DNA from: Bacillus sp. CGMCC 1.16541
GTDB taxonomy: Bacteria; Bacillota; Bacilli; Bacillales; Bacillaceae_H
DNA: 64,000 bases
Direction: 5' to 3'
NCBI RefSeq assembly: GCF_003184905.1
Contig: NZ_KZ821206.1
Span: 175,443 to 239,442 of the forward strand
Each line of letters begins with the position of its first letter. Position 1 is the stretch's first letter. Position numbers and translations under genes: made by a program. The notes under the pieces are model-generated. The model saw only the letters and a list, made by a program, of their open reading frames with translations, did no database searches and was not told the origin of the DNA. This document shows, one piece after another, positions 1 through 10,571 of the stretch.

Positions 1-844
1 GAATCGCTTGGAAAGTTGACAACGATCGACCAAACTGTTTACGCTCTTGTGCATATTGCAATGCTCGTTCATATGCTGCTTGAGCAACTCCTACCGCCAT
101 CGCTCCAATCCCAATTCGCCCACCATCAAGCGTAACAAGGAATTGCTTAAAGCCTTCGCCACGCTTTCCTAGTAAATTCTCTTGTGGCACTCTCACGTCT
201 TCTAAAACTAATTCAGTTGTGTTTGAAGCATGTAGACCCATTTTTTCATAATTATCGATTACAGTAAATCCTGGTGCGTCTGTTGGGGTGATAATTGCAG
301 AGATTTCTTTCTTATCTCCATCTCGACCAGTAATAGCTGTTAGTGCTAAAAATTTCGCATAACTTGCATTCGTAATGTAGCACTTACTACCATTTAAAAT
401 AAAGTCGGATCCATCTTCAATTGCTTCTGTTTGTGTTCCACCTGCATCACTTCCAGCGTTGGGTTCCGTTAACCCGAACGCTCCGAATGACTCACCTGTA
501 CATAAAGGTGTTAAATACTTTTGTTTTTGCTCCTCTGTACCAAATAAATAAATTGGAGCTCCCCCTAATGAAACATGTGCTGAGTATGTAATACCCGTCG
601 AACCACAAGCACGACTCAACTCTTCAACAACAATTGCAAAACTTACAGTGTCTGCTCCCCCACCACCGTACTCTTCAGGAAAAGGAAGACCCATAATTCC
701 AAGCTCACTTAATTGCTTAAACGCTTCAATCGGAAATGCTTTTTCCTTATCACGCTGTTCTGCCCCTGGTGCTACCACTTCTTCAGCAAACTCTCGAATC
801 GTTCGTTGAATCATCTTTTGTTCAGTTGTCAAATCGAAATTCAT
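1..844 (-). CDS. Acyl-CoA dehydrogenase (3' part cut off by window edge)
   Basis: FAD-dependent acyl-CoA dehydrogenase, which forms trans-2-enoyl-CoA in fatty-acid or branched-chain acyl-CoA breakdown and passes electrons to ETF. 281 codons are visible and the frame is still open at base 1, so about 100 C-terminal residues (with the catalytic glutamate region) lie outside. Visible motifs: N-terminal 'LTTEQKMIQRTIREFAEE', the flavin/substrate loop 'GAFGLTEPNAGSDAGG', and 'ERKQFGRSLSTFQAI' at the edge. Two in-frame ATGs occur; the second is chosen because AGGGGG lies six bases before it, whereas it abuts the first. Substrate chain length cannot be told. Likely related to the Bacillus AcdA/MmgC group. 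Confidence 0.9.
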   Translation of the reverse strand, partial: MNFDLTTEQKMIQRTIREFAEEVVAPGAEQRDKEKAFPIEAFKQLSELGIMGLPFPEEYGGGGADTVSFAIVVEELSRACGSTGITYSAHVSLGGAPIYLFGTEEQKQKYLTPLCTGESFGAFGLTEPNAGSDAGGTQTEAIEDGSDFILNGSKCYITNASYAKFLALTAITGRDGDKKEISAIITPTDAPGFTVIDNYEKMGLHASNTTELVLEDVRVPQENLLGKRGEGFKQFLVTLDGGRIGIGAMAVGVAQAAYERALQYAQERKQFGRSLSTFQAI

Positions 845-939
845 AGCCATCCCCCTAATGTACTGAATACGTTTACAATCTAATTATATAGTATAATTAT
901 TAATTTTCTCAACTTTTAAAACAATTTTAATATTTCGTG

Positions 940-1479
940 TTATAATAAAAGTGAAATTAAGATGATAACGATTCCAATTACACTAGCAATTATAAAATAA
1001 GACAACTGAAATTTTTTGCCCAAAGCTAACCAAAGAAGGCAGTGAATAAAGATTACTACCTTGACTATACCTGGTGAATCATAAAAATACATTTGCACCA
1101 TTTTATGGGATTGCACTAATAGTAAAAGTGCACTTACCGTTAATCCAGTATGTAAAAACACCCCTTCTTTACGGTAGAAAATACTGCTTAAAAAGCTAAT
1201 TAGGATAAAAATACTACTTAAGACCATTTGCAAAACGAATGACAATTCAGTAAAATAAATGACAAGTAGTTCAAATGGTAAAAAAAGCAAAATAAACAAA
1301 AGATGTAACTTGTTAAAACGTGTTAAGCAGCTATACGAGCCGTACTGATTTTCATCTCTCTCACCTTTTGTATACAACATCAATAAATAATCACAATAAT
1401 GTTCAGGAAGTATTTTACTTTCTTTCCATATTTGTATTTCATTTATAATTAATTTATTTTTATCTGTATTCTTTGACAT
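940..1479 (-). CDS. Multi-pass membrane protein of unknown function
   Basis: 179 residues. I do not recognise a named family. The N-terminal 50 residues are charged and soluble ('IQIWKESKILPEHYCDYLLMLY'-type segment followed by 'TKGERDEN'), then about five hydrophobic segments run to the C-terminus ('LLFILLFLPFELLVIYF', 'LQMVLSSIFILISFLSS', 'VSALLLLVQS', 'VVIFIHCLLWLAL', 'IIASVIGIVIILISLLL'). A longer frame begins 19 codons upstream, but that part lies in the sigA terminator hairpin; the chosen ATG has GGAGTG six bases before it. It sits alone between the sigA operon and the acyl-CoA dehydrogenase. Confidence 0.7.
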   Translation of the reverse strand: MSKNTDKNKLIINEIQIWKESKILPEHYCDYLLMLYTKGERDENQYGSYSCLTRFNKLHLLFILLFLPFELLVIYFTELSFVLQMVLSSIFILISFLSSIFYRKEGVFLHTGLTVSALLLLVQSHKMVQMYFYDSPGIVKVVIFIHCLLWLALGKKFQLSYFIIASVIGIVIILISLLL

Positions 1480-1491
1480 TTGTCTCACTCC

Positions 1492-1531
1492 AAAAAAAAG
1501 TGATTTACCCCTATCATAAGGAGTAAACCAC
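1492..1531 (-). terminator. Terminator of the dnaG-sigA operon
   Basis: On the minus strand, GTGGTTTACTCC pairs with GGGGTAAATCAC (one or two G-T pairs) around an 8-base loop and is followed by eight T residues. It lies 30 bases past the sigA stop. Confidence 0.85.
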
Positions 1532-1561
1532 TTCATGTAAATAACAAACCAAATATAATGT

Positions 1562-2689
1562 TTATTCTAGAAAGTCTTTTAATCGTTTACTGCGACTTGG
1601 ATGACGTAATTTGCGTAAAGCTTTCGCTTCAATTTGACGGATACGTTCGCGGGTGACACCGAACACTTTTCCTACTTCTTCTAACGTACGTGTACGCCCA
1701 TCATCTAACCCGAAACGTAAGCGAAGAACATTTTCTTCTCGATCTGTTAGTGTATCTAAGACATCTTCAAGCTGCTCTTTTAATAATTCATATGCTGCAT
1801 GTTCGGAAGGGGAAGTTGCATCTTGATCCTCAATAAAATCTCCTAGATGTGAATCGTCTTCTTCACCAATCGGAGTTTCTAAAGATACAGGTTCTTGTGC
1901 AATCTTTAAGATTTCACGTACTTTATCTGGTGTTAGATCCATGTCTTCCGCAATTTCTTCAGGAGAAGGTTCACGTCCTAAATCTTGAAGCAATTGACGC
2001 TGTACACGAATTAGTTTATTAATGGTTTCAACCATATGAACCGGGATACGAATTGTTCTAGCTTGGTCTGCAATGGCACGTGTAATTGCTTGGCGAATCC
2101 ACCACGTTGCATACGTACTAAACTTGTAGCCTTTTCGATAATCAAACTTTTCAACAGCTTTGATAAGACCCATGTTTCCTTCTTGAATTAAATCTAAAAA
2201 CAGCATTCCACGACCAACATAGCGTTTGGCAATACTTACAACAAGACGTAAGTTTGCTTCTGCTAAACGACGTTTTGCTTCTTCATCACCTTGTTCAATA
2301 CGCTTAGCTAATGAAATCTCTTCTTCAGCAGATAATAAGTCAACACGCCCAATTTCCTTTAAATACATACGAACAGGATCATTGATTTTCACACCTGGAG
2401 GTACACTTAAATCATTTAAATCGAATTCTTCTTCTTTGGATAAGTCTTGGATATCTGGATCATTGTCATTTGTTTCCGATTCACCCATAACCTCAATACC
2501 TTGCTCCCCAAGAAATTCGTAATACTCGTCCATTTGATCTGATTCTACTTCAAAGTTTGCCATGCGCTCAGCAATTTCTTCGTATGTTAATACACCACGT
2601 TTTTTTCCTATTTCGGTCAATTGATCTTTCACTTGTTCGAGCGTTAACTCGGATTCAAGTTCTTTTGAATGAGCTGATTTTTCAGCCAT
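1562..2689 (-). CDS. sigA: RNA polymerase primary sigma factor SigA (RpoD, sigma-43)
   Basis: Housekeeping sigma factor, 375 residues (B. subtilis SigA about 371). Region 1.2 '[11 protein letters not shown]', region 2 '[17 protein letters not shown]' with 2.3/2.4 '[15 protein letters not shown]', region 3 '[12 protein letters not shown]', and the region 4.2 helix-turn-helix '[19 protein letters not shown]' are all present. The start is the ATG preceded by AGGAGGGG (about 2695-2704), eleven codons inside the longest frame; this gives [10 protein letters not shown]. It is the last gene of the yqxD-dnaG-sigA operon and is followed by a strong terminator. Confidence 0.98.
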   Translation of the reverse strand: MAEKSAHSKELESELTLEQVKDQLTEIGKKRGVLTYEEIAERMANFEVESDQMDEYYEFLGEQGIEVMGESETNDNDPDIQDLSKEEEFDLNDLSVPPGVKINDPVRMYLKEIGRVDLLSAEEEISLAKRIEQGDEEAKRRLAEANLRLVVSIAKRYVGRGMLFLDLIQEGNMGLIKAVEKFDYRKGYKFSTYATWWIRQAITRAIADQARTIRIPVHMVETINKLIRVQRQLLQDLGREPSPEEIAEDMDLTPDKVREILKIAQEPVSLETPIGEEDDSHLGDFIEDQDATSPSEHAAYELLKEQLEDVLDTLTDREENVLRLRFGLDDGRTRTLEEVGKVFGVTRERIRQIEAKALRKLRHPSRSKRLKDFLE

Positions 2690-2731
2690 CAGATCCCCTC
2701 CTTCCAAAATTTTAAGAAACAATGATTACAA

Positions 2732-4546
2732 TCATGCTTTTAAAGTTTTTTTCAACTGAATAATTTCCATTGCAATTGAAGCAGCTTTCAAATAATCTTT
2801 TTGTCTTTCCGCTTCATGTTTTTCTTTTTCTTTTTCTTTTATCTCTAACAGCTTTGGATGAGTCAATACTTGTTGAACATAATCATGTAAAGCTTGTTCT
2901 GATAGTTCTTCATTGATAGATAGCATGGCAATTTCTGAAGCTAACCTTGCTAATGTTCCATCAGGTAGCTTTTCCATAAATATGCTTAAATTCGGTTCGT
3001 ATCCTTCTTCATAAAATGCATAAATGTACATCACTAATGCTCGATGCTCTTCTATATTAAAATTCCCTTGAATCCACTCTTGAATTCGATGTGCAACATC
3101 TCTGTCCTTTAACATATAAGCAATAAGCAATCGTTCAGCATTTTGGTATGCAGGTAATAATCTTTTTTGAAAGCTAGGTTGTCTAGCTATATTATTTCTA
3201 TTCCCAGCATCATTATCCTTTTTGTTTCTTGAAAAGCTCGACATCTGACTTTTTTGCTGTTGCAAAGCATCTAAAGAGATTGAAAACTCCTGAGACAATT
3301 GCCTCAAATAATGTTCTTGTTCCACAGCTTTCGTTAATTGGCTGATTTCCTTTAAGACAGCTTCAATGTATTGCATTTGCTCTGCTTCATTTTGAAGGTT
3401 TTTGCCTCTTCTTAAATAACGCATTTTAAACGCCATCAACGTTAAGCTACCATCAATCACTTCATTTTTAAATCGCTCAGGTCCCTGCTCTTTTATATAA
3501 TCGTCAGGATCATACCCTTGAGGCATAACAGCTACTTTTACTGTGCAACCGAATTTTGTCAGGATATGAGCAGCTTTATAAGCAGCTTCTATTCCAGCAT
3601 GATCTGAATCATAGCAAATGACTACAGACTCAACATTGCGTCTAATAATTTTAGCTTGTTCATCCGTTAATGCTGTCCCCATTGTTGCAATTGAGTTTGG
3701 ACACCCAGCCTTCACAGCAGATATGACATCGGCAAAGCCTTCAAACAATAGAACTTGTTGATTTTTACGAATATGCTTTTTCGCTCGATGAAAATTATAA
3801 ATGGTTTTCCCTTTATTAAAGATCGTGGTTTCAGGGCTATTCAAATATTTTGGTTGCCCTTCAATGTTTTCTAACAAACGACCAGAAAAGGCAATCGTTT
3901 TACCTTGTAAGTCAGCAATAGGAAACATAACTCGTCCACGAAAGCGGTCAAAAAATGCGCCATCTTTTGCTCGCTTGGCTAACAAGCCTGCCTTCTCCAT
4001 CTCCGTTAATTGAAAGCCACGCTTTGTGAGGAACTTCGTAATAAACTCCCACGAGTCTAACGAAAAACCAATCTCAAATTCATCAATTGTTTCTCGCGAA
4101 AACCCTCGCTCCATTAAATAGTCGTATGCTTGTTGGCCTTCTTTTGTATTTACTAATAAATGATGGTAAAATTTCTTTAAAAGCTCATGAGCTTCAACCA
4201 TCCGATTAGTTGGTTTATGTTCATTAAAAGATGCCTCGGGTTGAACTTCGTGTTCAAATGGAATGTCAGCTTTATCAGCCAACTGCTGCGCCGCTTCTAA
4301 AAATGTCAATCCTTCTAATTCCATTAAAAAAGAAAACGAATTTCCTCCTGCTCCACACCCAAAGCAATGATAAATTTGTTTTTCGGGTGATACAGAAAAA
4401 GAAGGTGTACTTTCTCCATGAAACGGACATAGACCAAAATAATTTCGTCCTTGCTTTTTCAGCTGTACATAATCACTAATAACATCGACAATATCAACCG
4501 AATGCCGAATACGATCAATTACTTCATCAGGGATTCGATTTGTCAT
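2732..4546 (-). CDS. dnaG: DNA primase DnaG
   Basis: Makes RNA primers at the replication fork together with DnaB/DnaC helicase. 604 residues, normal length. N-terminal CHC2 zinc finger ('CPFHGES' then 'HCFGCGAGG'), the DnaG catalytic core, the Toprim motif ('VLLFEGFADVISAVKAG' and 'VVICYDSDHAG', acidic residues for Mg2+) at about residues 260-340, and a C-terminal helicase-binding domain. The ATG giving MTNRIPDEVID is chosen since GGAG lies 8 bases upstream and the preceding 11 codons are not family-like. The 43-base gap to sigA contains its SD only. Confidence 0.97.
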   Translation of the reverse strand: MTNRIPDEVIDRIRHSVDIVDVISDYVQLKKQGRNYFGLCPFHGESTPSFSVSPEKQIYHCFGCGAGGNSFSFLMELEGLTFLEAAQQLADKADIPFEHEVQPEASFNEHKPTNRMVEAHELLKKFYHHLLVNTKEGQQAYDYLMERGFSRETIDEFEIGFSLDSWEFITKFLTKRGFQLTEMEKAGLLAKRAKDGAFFDRFRGRVMFPIADLQGKTIAFSGRLLENIEGQPKYLNSPETTIFNKGKTIYNFHRAKKHIRKNQQVLLFEGFADVISAVKAGCPNSIATMGTALTDEQAKIIRRNVESVVICYDSDHAGIEAAYKAAHILTKFGCTVKVAVMPQGYDPDDYIKEQGPERFKNEVIDGSLTLMAFKMRYLRRGKNLQNEAEQMQYIEAVLKEISQLTKAVEQEHYLRQLSQEFSISLDALQQQKSQMSSFSRNKKDNDAGNRNNIARQPSFQKRLLPAYQNAERLLIAYMLKDRDVAHRIQEWIQGNFNIEEHRALVMYIYAFYEEGYEPNLSIFMEKLPDGTLARLASEIAMLSINEELSEQALHDYVQQVLTHPKLLEIKEKEKEKHEAERQKDYLKAASIAMEIIQLKKTLKA

Positions 4547-4585
4547 TATAACAGCTCCGTCTTTCTTAGTATTCTTCATAAAAAG

Positions 4586-5056
4586 CTAAATTCCTGCAAG
4601 TTTCGACAACAGTCTACTCAAAGACTTTCTAAAGCGTTGCCTATCTTCTTCTGTGAACGATTTAGGCCCTTTTGGATAACGTCCTGCCCTTCGCTCCTTT
4701 GCAGAAACATATCGAAAAAAAAGCACCGTATTCATATCCTCTTCACTATATTGCTTTCCACGTGGAGAAATGACATAAACACCACTCTTTAATAAAATAC
4801 TAGCCAACGCTGTATCTTGAGTTACGACAATATCGTGCCTCTTTGCATGATTGACAATGTATAAGTCGACCGCCTCTTTATCAGCATCAACATATTTCCA
4901 CTCTCCGCCAATTGGATTACTTTGAACATGCGCGTACGAAGCGATGAATAATAGATCTGTACGATATGTATGTGCAAGTTCAACAATTTCTTTTTTGACA
5001 GGACATGCATCTGCATCGACAAAAATTTTAAACTTTCTCTCACTATAACTCTGTAT
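4586..5056 (-). CDS. yqxD: YqxD, UPF0178/DUF188 family protein (unusual start codon)
   Basis: Family with the N-terminal signature 'IFVDADACPVKKEI' (PIN-like acidic residues) and C-terminal 'YPKGPKSFTEEDRQRF'; function unknown. The downstream frame is uninterrupted to its stop, 40 bases before dnaG, matching the yqxD-dnaG-sigA operon of Bacillus. There is no ATG, GTG, TTG or CTG between the in-frame upstream stop (about 5089) and the signature. The best start is ATA at 5056, seven bases after GGAGGG, giving 156 residues. An ATT at 5026 would give 146 residues but has a poor SD. A one-base deletion in the AAAATTTTT run that cut off a GTG start is the alternative. Identity firm, start uncertain. 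Confidence 0.8.
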   Translation of the reverse strand: MQSYSERKFKIFVDADACPVKKEIVELAHTYRTDLLFIASYAHVQSNPIGGEWKYVDADKEAVDLYIVNHAKRHDIVVTQDTALASILLKSGVYVISPRGKQYSEEDMNTVLFFRYVSAKERRAGRYPKGPKSFTEEDRQRFRKSLSRLLSKLAGI

Positions 5057-5146
5057 TCTACATCCCTCCGTAGATTCCTTCTAGTATTTTGTAATTTAGT
5101 GTAGATTGAGTTTGTCGAATACTTTTTTCGCCCTTTACTTGACATT

Positions 5147-5175
5147 TATATAAATAGTTTATTCGTTCTAGACAA
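5147..5175 (-). promoter_or_regulatory. Probable sigma-A promoter of yqxD-dnaG-sigA
   Basis: On the minus strand: TTGTCT, 17 bases, TATATA. It lies about 90 bases before the yqxD start in an AT-rich gap. Matches are partial, so moderate confidence. Confidence 0.45.
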
Positions 5176-5176
5176 A

Positions 5177-5331
5177 GTCTAAACCTAAAACTATTCTTTT
5201 TTATCACAATTTTTTATTATAATATAAATGATTCTGATTTTCTAGACAAAAATACTGGTTTTTAATTAATGTTATGTACTTCCATACTATACTGAATCAA
5301 GCTCTTCCTTATGAACGTTTTTTAACAATGG
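5177..5331. other. AT-rich gap, no gene seen
   Basis: Between the yqfL terminator and the yqxD promoter. I see no open frame with an SD and no repeat here; on AT content it is probably upstream promoter sequence. Confidence 0.5.
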
Positions 5332-5390
5332 TAAAAACCGTCCCCTTACCGTATGTACAAGTTAGAGTAATGTGGTAGAGGACGGTTTAT
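5332..5390 (-). terminator. Terminator of yqfL
   Basis: Minus strand: AAACCGTCC pairs with GGACGGTTT, extended by a weaker inner stem (CTACC with GGTAA), and is followed by TTT-A-CC. The loop is long (about 20 bases). Downstream of the yqfL stop and before the sigA-operon promoter. Confidence 0.65.
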
Positions 5391-5416
5391 TTACTATGCA
5401 ACTGTCGGTAAAAACA

Positions 5417-6226
5417 TTACGAAGAAGGATGCTGGATAAGGTTTAAGATAATACCCGCTGTTTCTTCAACTGCTTTATTTGACACATCAATCACTGGACA
5501 ACCAATTTTTTCAACAACACTTTCAAAGAATGTAAGCTCTTCTTTAATGCGATTAATGTTCGCATAAATTGCTTTATCATTTAAACCTAGTGATTTTAAT
5601 CTTTCTCGACGGATATTATTTAACTTATTTGGGCTAATAATAAGTCCGATGCATTTTTCAGGCGAAACTTGAAACAGCTCTTCCGGTGGCTCTACTTCTG
5701 GGACGATCGGTACGTTTGCTACTTTTAATCGCTTGTGTGCTAAAAACTGTGATAAAGGTGTTTTTGATGTACGTGATACCCCTAAAAGAACAATGTCCGC
5801 ACGCAAAATCCCACGTGGATCACGACCATCATCATATTTAACAGCAAATTCAATAGCTTCAACCTTTTTGAAGTAATCTTCATCTAATTTACGTACCATT
5901 CCCGGCTCAAAGCGTGGTTGCAACTGGTATGAGTGCTGAATGCGGTCAATTAAAGGCCCAATAATATCTAACACTTCGACACCAGACTTTTCAGCTTCAT
6001 TAATTAGAAACTGACGCATGTCCGGCTTCACAAGTGTAAAGCCAATGATGGCATTATTTAATTTAGCAATTGACACAATTTCTGCTAAAGTTGCCGTATC
6101 CTCTACATACGGTACACGTTTAATTGTCATATTTGACATTGTAAACTGACTTAATGCAGCTTTTACAACTAACTCAGCTGTTTCACCTACAGAATCTGAA
6201 ACCACATAAATCATTGGGTTGTTCAT
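5417..6226 (-). CDS. yqfL: Pyruvate, phosphate dikinase regulatory protein YqfL (DUF299)
   Basis: Bifunctional ADP-dependent kinase / Pi-dependent pyrophosphorylase of the family that switches PPDK or PEP synthase off and on. 269 residues, full length. N-terminal '[14 protein letters not shown]' and the P-loop-like '[17 protein letters not shown]' at about 149-165 mark the family. In B. subtilis YqfL works with CcpN, which is encoded directly upstream here as well (70-base gap), consistent with a shared role in the glycolysis-gluconeogenesis switch. The SD (AAGGGG) is about 12 bases from the ATG, rather far. Confidence 0.93.
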   Translation of the reverse strand: MNNPMIYVVSDSVGETAELVVKAALSQFTMSNMTIKRVPYVEDTATLAEIVSIAKLNNAIIGFTLVKPDMRQFLINEAEKSGVEVLDIIGPLIDRIQHSYQLQPRFEPGMVRKLDEDYFKKVEAIEFAVKYDDGRDPRGILRADIVLLGVSRTSKTPLSQFLAHKRLKVANVPIVPEVEPPEELFQVSPEKCIGLIISPNKLNNIRRERLKSLGLNDKAIYANINRIKEELTFFESVVEKIGCPVIDVSNKAVEETAGIILNLIQHPSS

Positions 6227-6296
6227 CTATTTGCACATCCCCTTTTTTAAATCTTAAAACATTTATTTTTTATACCAAATAATCGAATTACTTACT

Positions 6297-6935
6297 CTAT
6301 AATACCTCATCATTGGCCAATGCGACTAATAATTTTGTAATATTCGTTTTCGTAATGCGCCCAATTACCTCAAAACCATGTTCTGCTTCTTTGACAACAG
6401 GAATCGCATCAATTTGCTTTTCGATTAAAATTTGCGCAATGTCAATAAGTAAGTCTTCTTTTTTACAAAATGTAATGTTCGGCATACGCGTCATAATAAT
6501 ATGCACAGGGATTGACGTTAATTCTTGTTTTCCGATACTAGCTCTTAATAAGTCTTTTCTTGATAAAACTCCTACGATCACAGAATGCTCATCAACTACA
6601 AATAATGTACCGACATCTTCTAAAAACATCGTACAAATAGCATCATAGACCGATACATTCTCATTTACGACAACTGGAATAGATTGATATTCTTGCACCT
6701 GTATTTTTTTGATTTTGTCTGTTAATAATTGCGCACCCGTTTTACCCGTATAGAAATAACCTACTCTGGGTCTGGCCTCTAAGTAACCCGCCATTGTCAA
6801 TATAGCTAGATCAGGCCTTAATGTTGCACGAGTTAAATTAAGCTTATCAGCAATGTGTTCCCCTGTAATCGGTCCTAAATCTTTGACAATTTGTAATATT
6901 TGCTCTTGCCTTTTATTTAGTTCGATTGTTCTCAC
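6297..6935 (-). CDS. ccpN: Transcriptional repressor CcpN (CBS-domain regulator of gluconeogenic genes)
   Basis: N-terminal winged helix-turn-helix ('NKRQEQILQIVKDLGPITGEHIADKL', residues about 5-60) followed by two CBS domains ('VYDAICTMFLEDVGTLFVVD', 'IDIAQILIEKQIDAIPVV'). In B. subtilis it represses gapB and pckA under glycolytic conditions and responds to ATP/ADP. 212 residues. Two tandem GTG codons follow TAAGG; the second is chosen because it gives the family N-terminus xRTIELNKRQ. The SD spacing is tight in either case. A TATAAT lies upstream at about 6985-6990. Unlike B. subtilis, glyQ-glyS is not next to it. Confidence 0.93.
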   Translation of the reverse strand: MRTIELNKRQEQILQIVKDLGPITGEHIADKLNLTRATLRPDLAILTMAGYLEARPRVGYFYTGKTGAQLLTDKIKKIQVQEYQSIPVVVNENVSVYDAICTMFLEDVGTLFVVDEHSVIVGVLSRKDLLRASIGKQELTSIPVHIIMTRMPNITFCKKEDLLIDIAQILIEKQIDAIPVVKEAEHGFEVIGRITKTNITKLLVALANDEVL

Positions 6936-6938
6936 CAC

Positions 6939-7115
6939 CTTACAAAGTAAAAAAGTTACAATGTGTTATACTATTTCTAAAAACATTATATACTTTTTTC
7001 AGAAAAGTAAAAGAATAATGATGCAAATTACAAAGAAATATTTTTTATTACTTACGTGTAGTACGATTTTCTCGCATAAATAGGATCATTAGAAAATTTT
7101 TATTCAAAGCGGAAA
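6939..7115. other. Gap between ccpN and the recO terminator; no gene seen
   Basis: About 310 bases separate ccpN from recO. It contains the likely ccpN promoter (TATAAT at about 6985-6990, minus strand) and, further on, the recO terminator. The glyQ-glyS pair that occupies this place in B. subtilis is absent and no fragment of it is visible. Confidence 0.6.
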
Positions 7116-7137
7116 AACCGCCCCTTTTGAGACGGCT
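7116..7137 (-). terminator. Terminator of the recO operon
   Basis: Minus strand: GCCGTCTC, AAAA loop, GGGGCGGT with G-T pairs, followed by TTTT. It lies about 115 bases past the recO stop. Confidence 0.65.
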
Positions 7138-7251
7138 GTACGTTAATCATCAGCGTTTCTGAAATGAAATCATACCATATTATCTTAAAAAACGTAATCA
7201 TTTTACTTTAACATCTTGTAAAGAATATCAACCTGTCGAAATCATTTCCAC

Positions 7252-8031
7252 CTAATGCTTTTTATAATTGTTCGATTCACTAAATGTTTCTCTTAGTTTT
7301 TCCACTTGATTTAAAAAACGCTTTGTTTTCAAAAATAGTCCAGAATACTCTTCATAATAACTATCAATCATTAGTTTTAATTGTCTTTTTGTCTCTTCTT
7401 TGACTGAGATGGATCCCAATCTTTGTAAATCTATGTAGTAAAACAACCGAATTAGTTTTATAGCAATTGGACTTACCCTTAAGTGATAAGGATCTTTCTC
7501 TACACAACGGTGACAAATCAAACCATTTTCCCGAATTGAAAAGCCGAATACGCCATCGTTTGACTGACAAAATACACATTCGTTTAATGATGGATACAGT
7601 CCTAACGCATTTAACATTTTCATTTCATAAATATAAGTTAGTACATCTAGGTCATAGCCTTCATTCATATAAGATAACGTTTGATATAAAAGCTCAAACA
7701 AAAACGGATTGGGCTTATTATTTTCAGTAACCTTATCCGTCAATTCTATAATATAAGAAGCATACGCGGTACAAAAAATGTCTTCGCGTATGCTTCTCAT
7801 AGAAGAAATAACCTCTCCTTGATGAAGAGTTCCCATGCCTGACCCTGCTTGTACAAAGAAATGACCATAAGTAAATAATTGAGTGGAGGCAGACAAACGA
7901 CTACTTGGCTTTTTAGCGCCTCTTGCCATGAGACCTACCTTTCCTAACTCACGTGAGTATATTGTGACAACTTTGTTAGACTCACCATAATCATTCGTAC
8001 GAATGACTATTCCTTCACATTTTTTAAACAA
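7252..8031 (-). CDS. recO: DNA repair protein RecO
   Basis: Recombination mediator that, with RecR, loads RecA onto SSB-coated single-stranded DNA. 259 residues. N-terminal OB fold ('[20 protein letters not shown]'), and the zinc-binding cysteines 'CVFCQ' and 'CHRC' at about residues 148-180. Start is TTG, six bases after AGGTGA; it gives MFKKCEGIV. Same orientation as yqzL and era, as in other bacilli. Confidence 0.95.
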   Translation of the reverse strand: MFKKCEGIVIRTNDYGESNKVVTIYSRELGKVGLMARGAKKPSSRLSASTQLFTYGHFFVQAGSGMGTLHQGEVISSMRSIREDIFCTAYASYIIELTDKVTENNKPNPFLFELLYQTLSYMNEGYDLDVLTYIYEMKMLNALGLYPSLNECVFCQSNDGVFGFSIRENGLICHRCVEKDPYHLRVSPIAIKLIRLFYYIDLQRLGSISVKEETKRQLKLMIDSYYEEYSGLFLKTKRFLNQVEKLRETFSESNNYKKH

Positions 8032-8059
8032 ATTTGGTCACCTACCAACAGATGGAAGG

Positions 8060-8206
8060 TCAAGAAATTGGTAAATCGAGATTTTGAATCTCCTCATTGA
8101 TATATGCTTCGGGTGTTTCAAAGCCTTCTTGTTCAATCTCCTTAAAGAGAAGATAGGTATCTACATTACCTGTATTCGAAAACACTTTCCAGGTAAAATC
8201 CAACAT
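8060..8206 (-). CDS. yqzL: YqzL family small protein
   Basis: 48 residues, beginning MLDFTWKVFSNTGNVDTYLL, the YqzL pattern, and ending 'LDLPIS'. Function unknown. The ATG chosen has AAAGGTGG eight bases upstream; a longer frame of 61 codons has no SD. It lies between era and recO exactly where yqzL is found in B. subtilis and is probably cotranscribed with them. Confidence 0.9.
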   Translation of the reverse strand: MLDFTWKVFSNTGNVDTYLLFKEIEQEGFETPEAYINEEIQNLDLPIS

Positions 8207-8322
8207 AAAAAACCCCACCTTTCTAATCATGACGATCAGATACATACTCCAATTCCTTATATTTATGATGACCTTCCAACCTAAAAATCATGTAAAACAA
8301 ATTTTGTAAAATTTATCTTATT

Positions 8323-9658
<1,336 letters not shown>

Positions 9659-9738
9659 TCATTACCCTCAAAAGTGAGAAAAAAACCTTTTCTTAAGTGA
9701 ATACATCTTATCAAAAACCTTGTCAAACAACAACATTG

Positions 9739-10098
9739 TTAAAAGATATATTTCAAAAACACGATACAACCGATAATCACTGAAGCAACTGCATAAACCA
9801 AAACAGCTCCAGCTGCTGCATCCTTTGCGACTTTGGCTAACGGATGATGTTCTTCCGTTACTAAATCAACCGTTTTTTCAATTGCTGTATTTAGTAATTC
9901 TAAACTCCACATCCCGGCGATTAACACCATGATGGTTATCCATTCAAAATAACTAATTTGAAAGTAAATACTTGCTCCAAGTACAAGCACGGAGACAAGA
10001 ACGTGAATTTGCATATTTTGTTCTGTCTTTATAACATGTCTGATTCCTTGCCATGCATAGCCAAAGCTTCTGAAAAGCCTTTTGACCCTAGTATTCAT
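9739..10098 (-). CDS. dgkA: Undecaprenol kinase (diacylglycerol kinase family)
   Basis: Small integral membrane kinase; the Gram-positive members phosphorylate undecaprenol for cell-wall carrier lipid recycling. 119 residues, three membrane helices. Family signature 'ELLNTAIEKTVDLV' at about 64-77, and 'AKDAAAGAVLVYAV'. Its start lies two bases after the ybeY stop. Confidence 0.95.
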   Translation of the reverse strand: MNTRVKRLFRSFGYAWQGIRHVIKTEQNMQIHVLVSVLVLGASIYFQISYFEWITIMVLIAGMWSLELLNTAIEKTVDLVTEEHHPLAKVAKDAAAGAVLVYAVASVIIGCIVFLKYIF

Positions 10099-10100
10099 CT

Positions 10101-10571
10101 TTATCTCTTTAAACCGTAAGCATCTAGAATTTCTTTTTGCTTCCCAAACATTTCTTTCTCTTGTTCTTCTGTTTCATGATCATATCCTAACAAATGTAAA
10201 AAGCCATGCACAGTTAGAAAACCTAACTCTCGTAAAAAGGAATGTCCATATTCTTCTGCTTGTTCATGTGTTTTAGGAATAGAAATAATAATATCACCTA
10301 AAACACGAGGTAGTTCTTGTCCAATAATTTGAAGCTCTCCTTTACCCATTTCTTCTAGCGCAAACGAGATTACATCAGTAGGTTTATCTTTTTTACGATA
10401 CTCTCGGTTAATTTCTTGTATACGATCATTGTCTACAAATGTAACAGATACTTCTGCTTCTTCTTTTATGCCTTCTACCTCTGCTGCCATTTGCAATAAT
10501 TTTTCTAATTGTTCTTGTTGATCTACTGTGACTTCTTTCGTTTCATCAATAAAGTCGATTAGTAAATTCAT
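10101..10571 (-). CDS. ybeY: Endoribonuclease YbeY (rRNA maturation factor)
   Basis: Zinc-dependent endonuclease acting in 16S 3'-end maturation and 70S quality control (YqfG in B. subtilis). 156 residues. The metal-binding motif H-x3-H-x5-H is seen as '[11 protein letters not shown]' at about 121-131, preceded by 'DVISFALEE'. Start overlaps the pgpH stop by four bases; dgkA follows at two bases. Confidence 0.97.
   Translation of the reverse strand: MNLLIDFIDETKEVTVDQQEQLEKLLQMAAEVEGIKEEAEVSVTFVDNDRIQEINREYRKKDKPTDVISFALEEMGKGELQIIGQELPRVLGDIIISIPKTHEQAEEYGHSFLRELGFLTVHGFLHLLGYDHETEEQEKEMFGKQKEILDAYGLKR

Noticed and set aside
4822-5145. 107-codon frame overlapping the 5' part of yqxD
   Set aside because: It is the neighbouring frame of yqxD. 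The yqxD frame encodes the DUF188 signature without break down to its stop; this one has no domain-like content.
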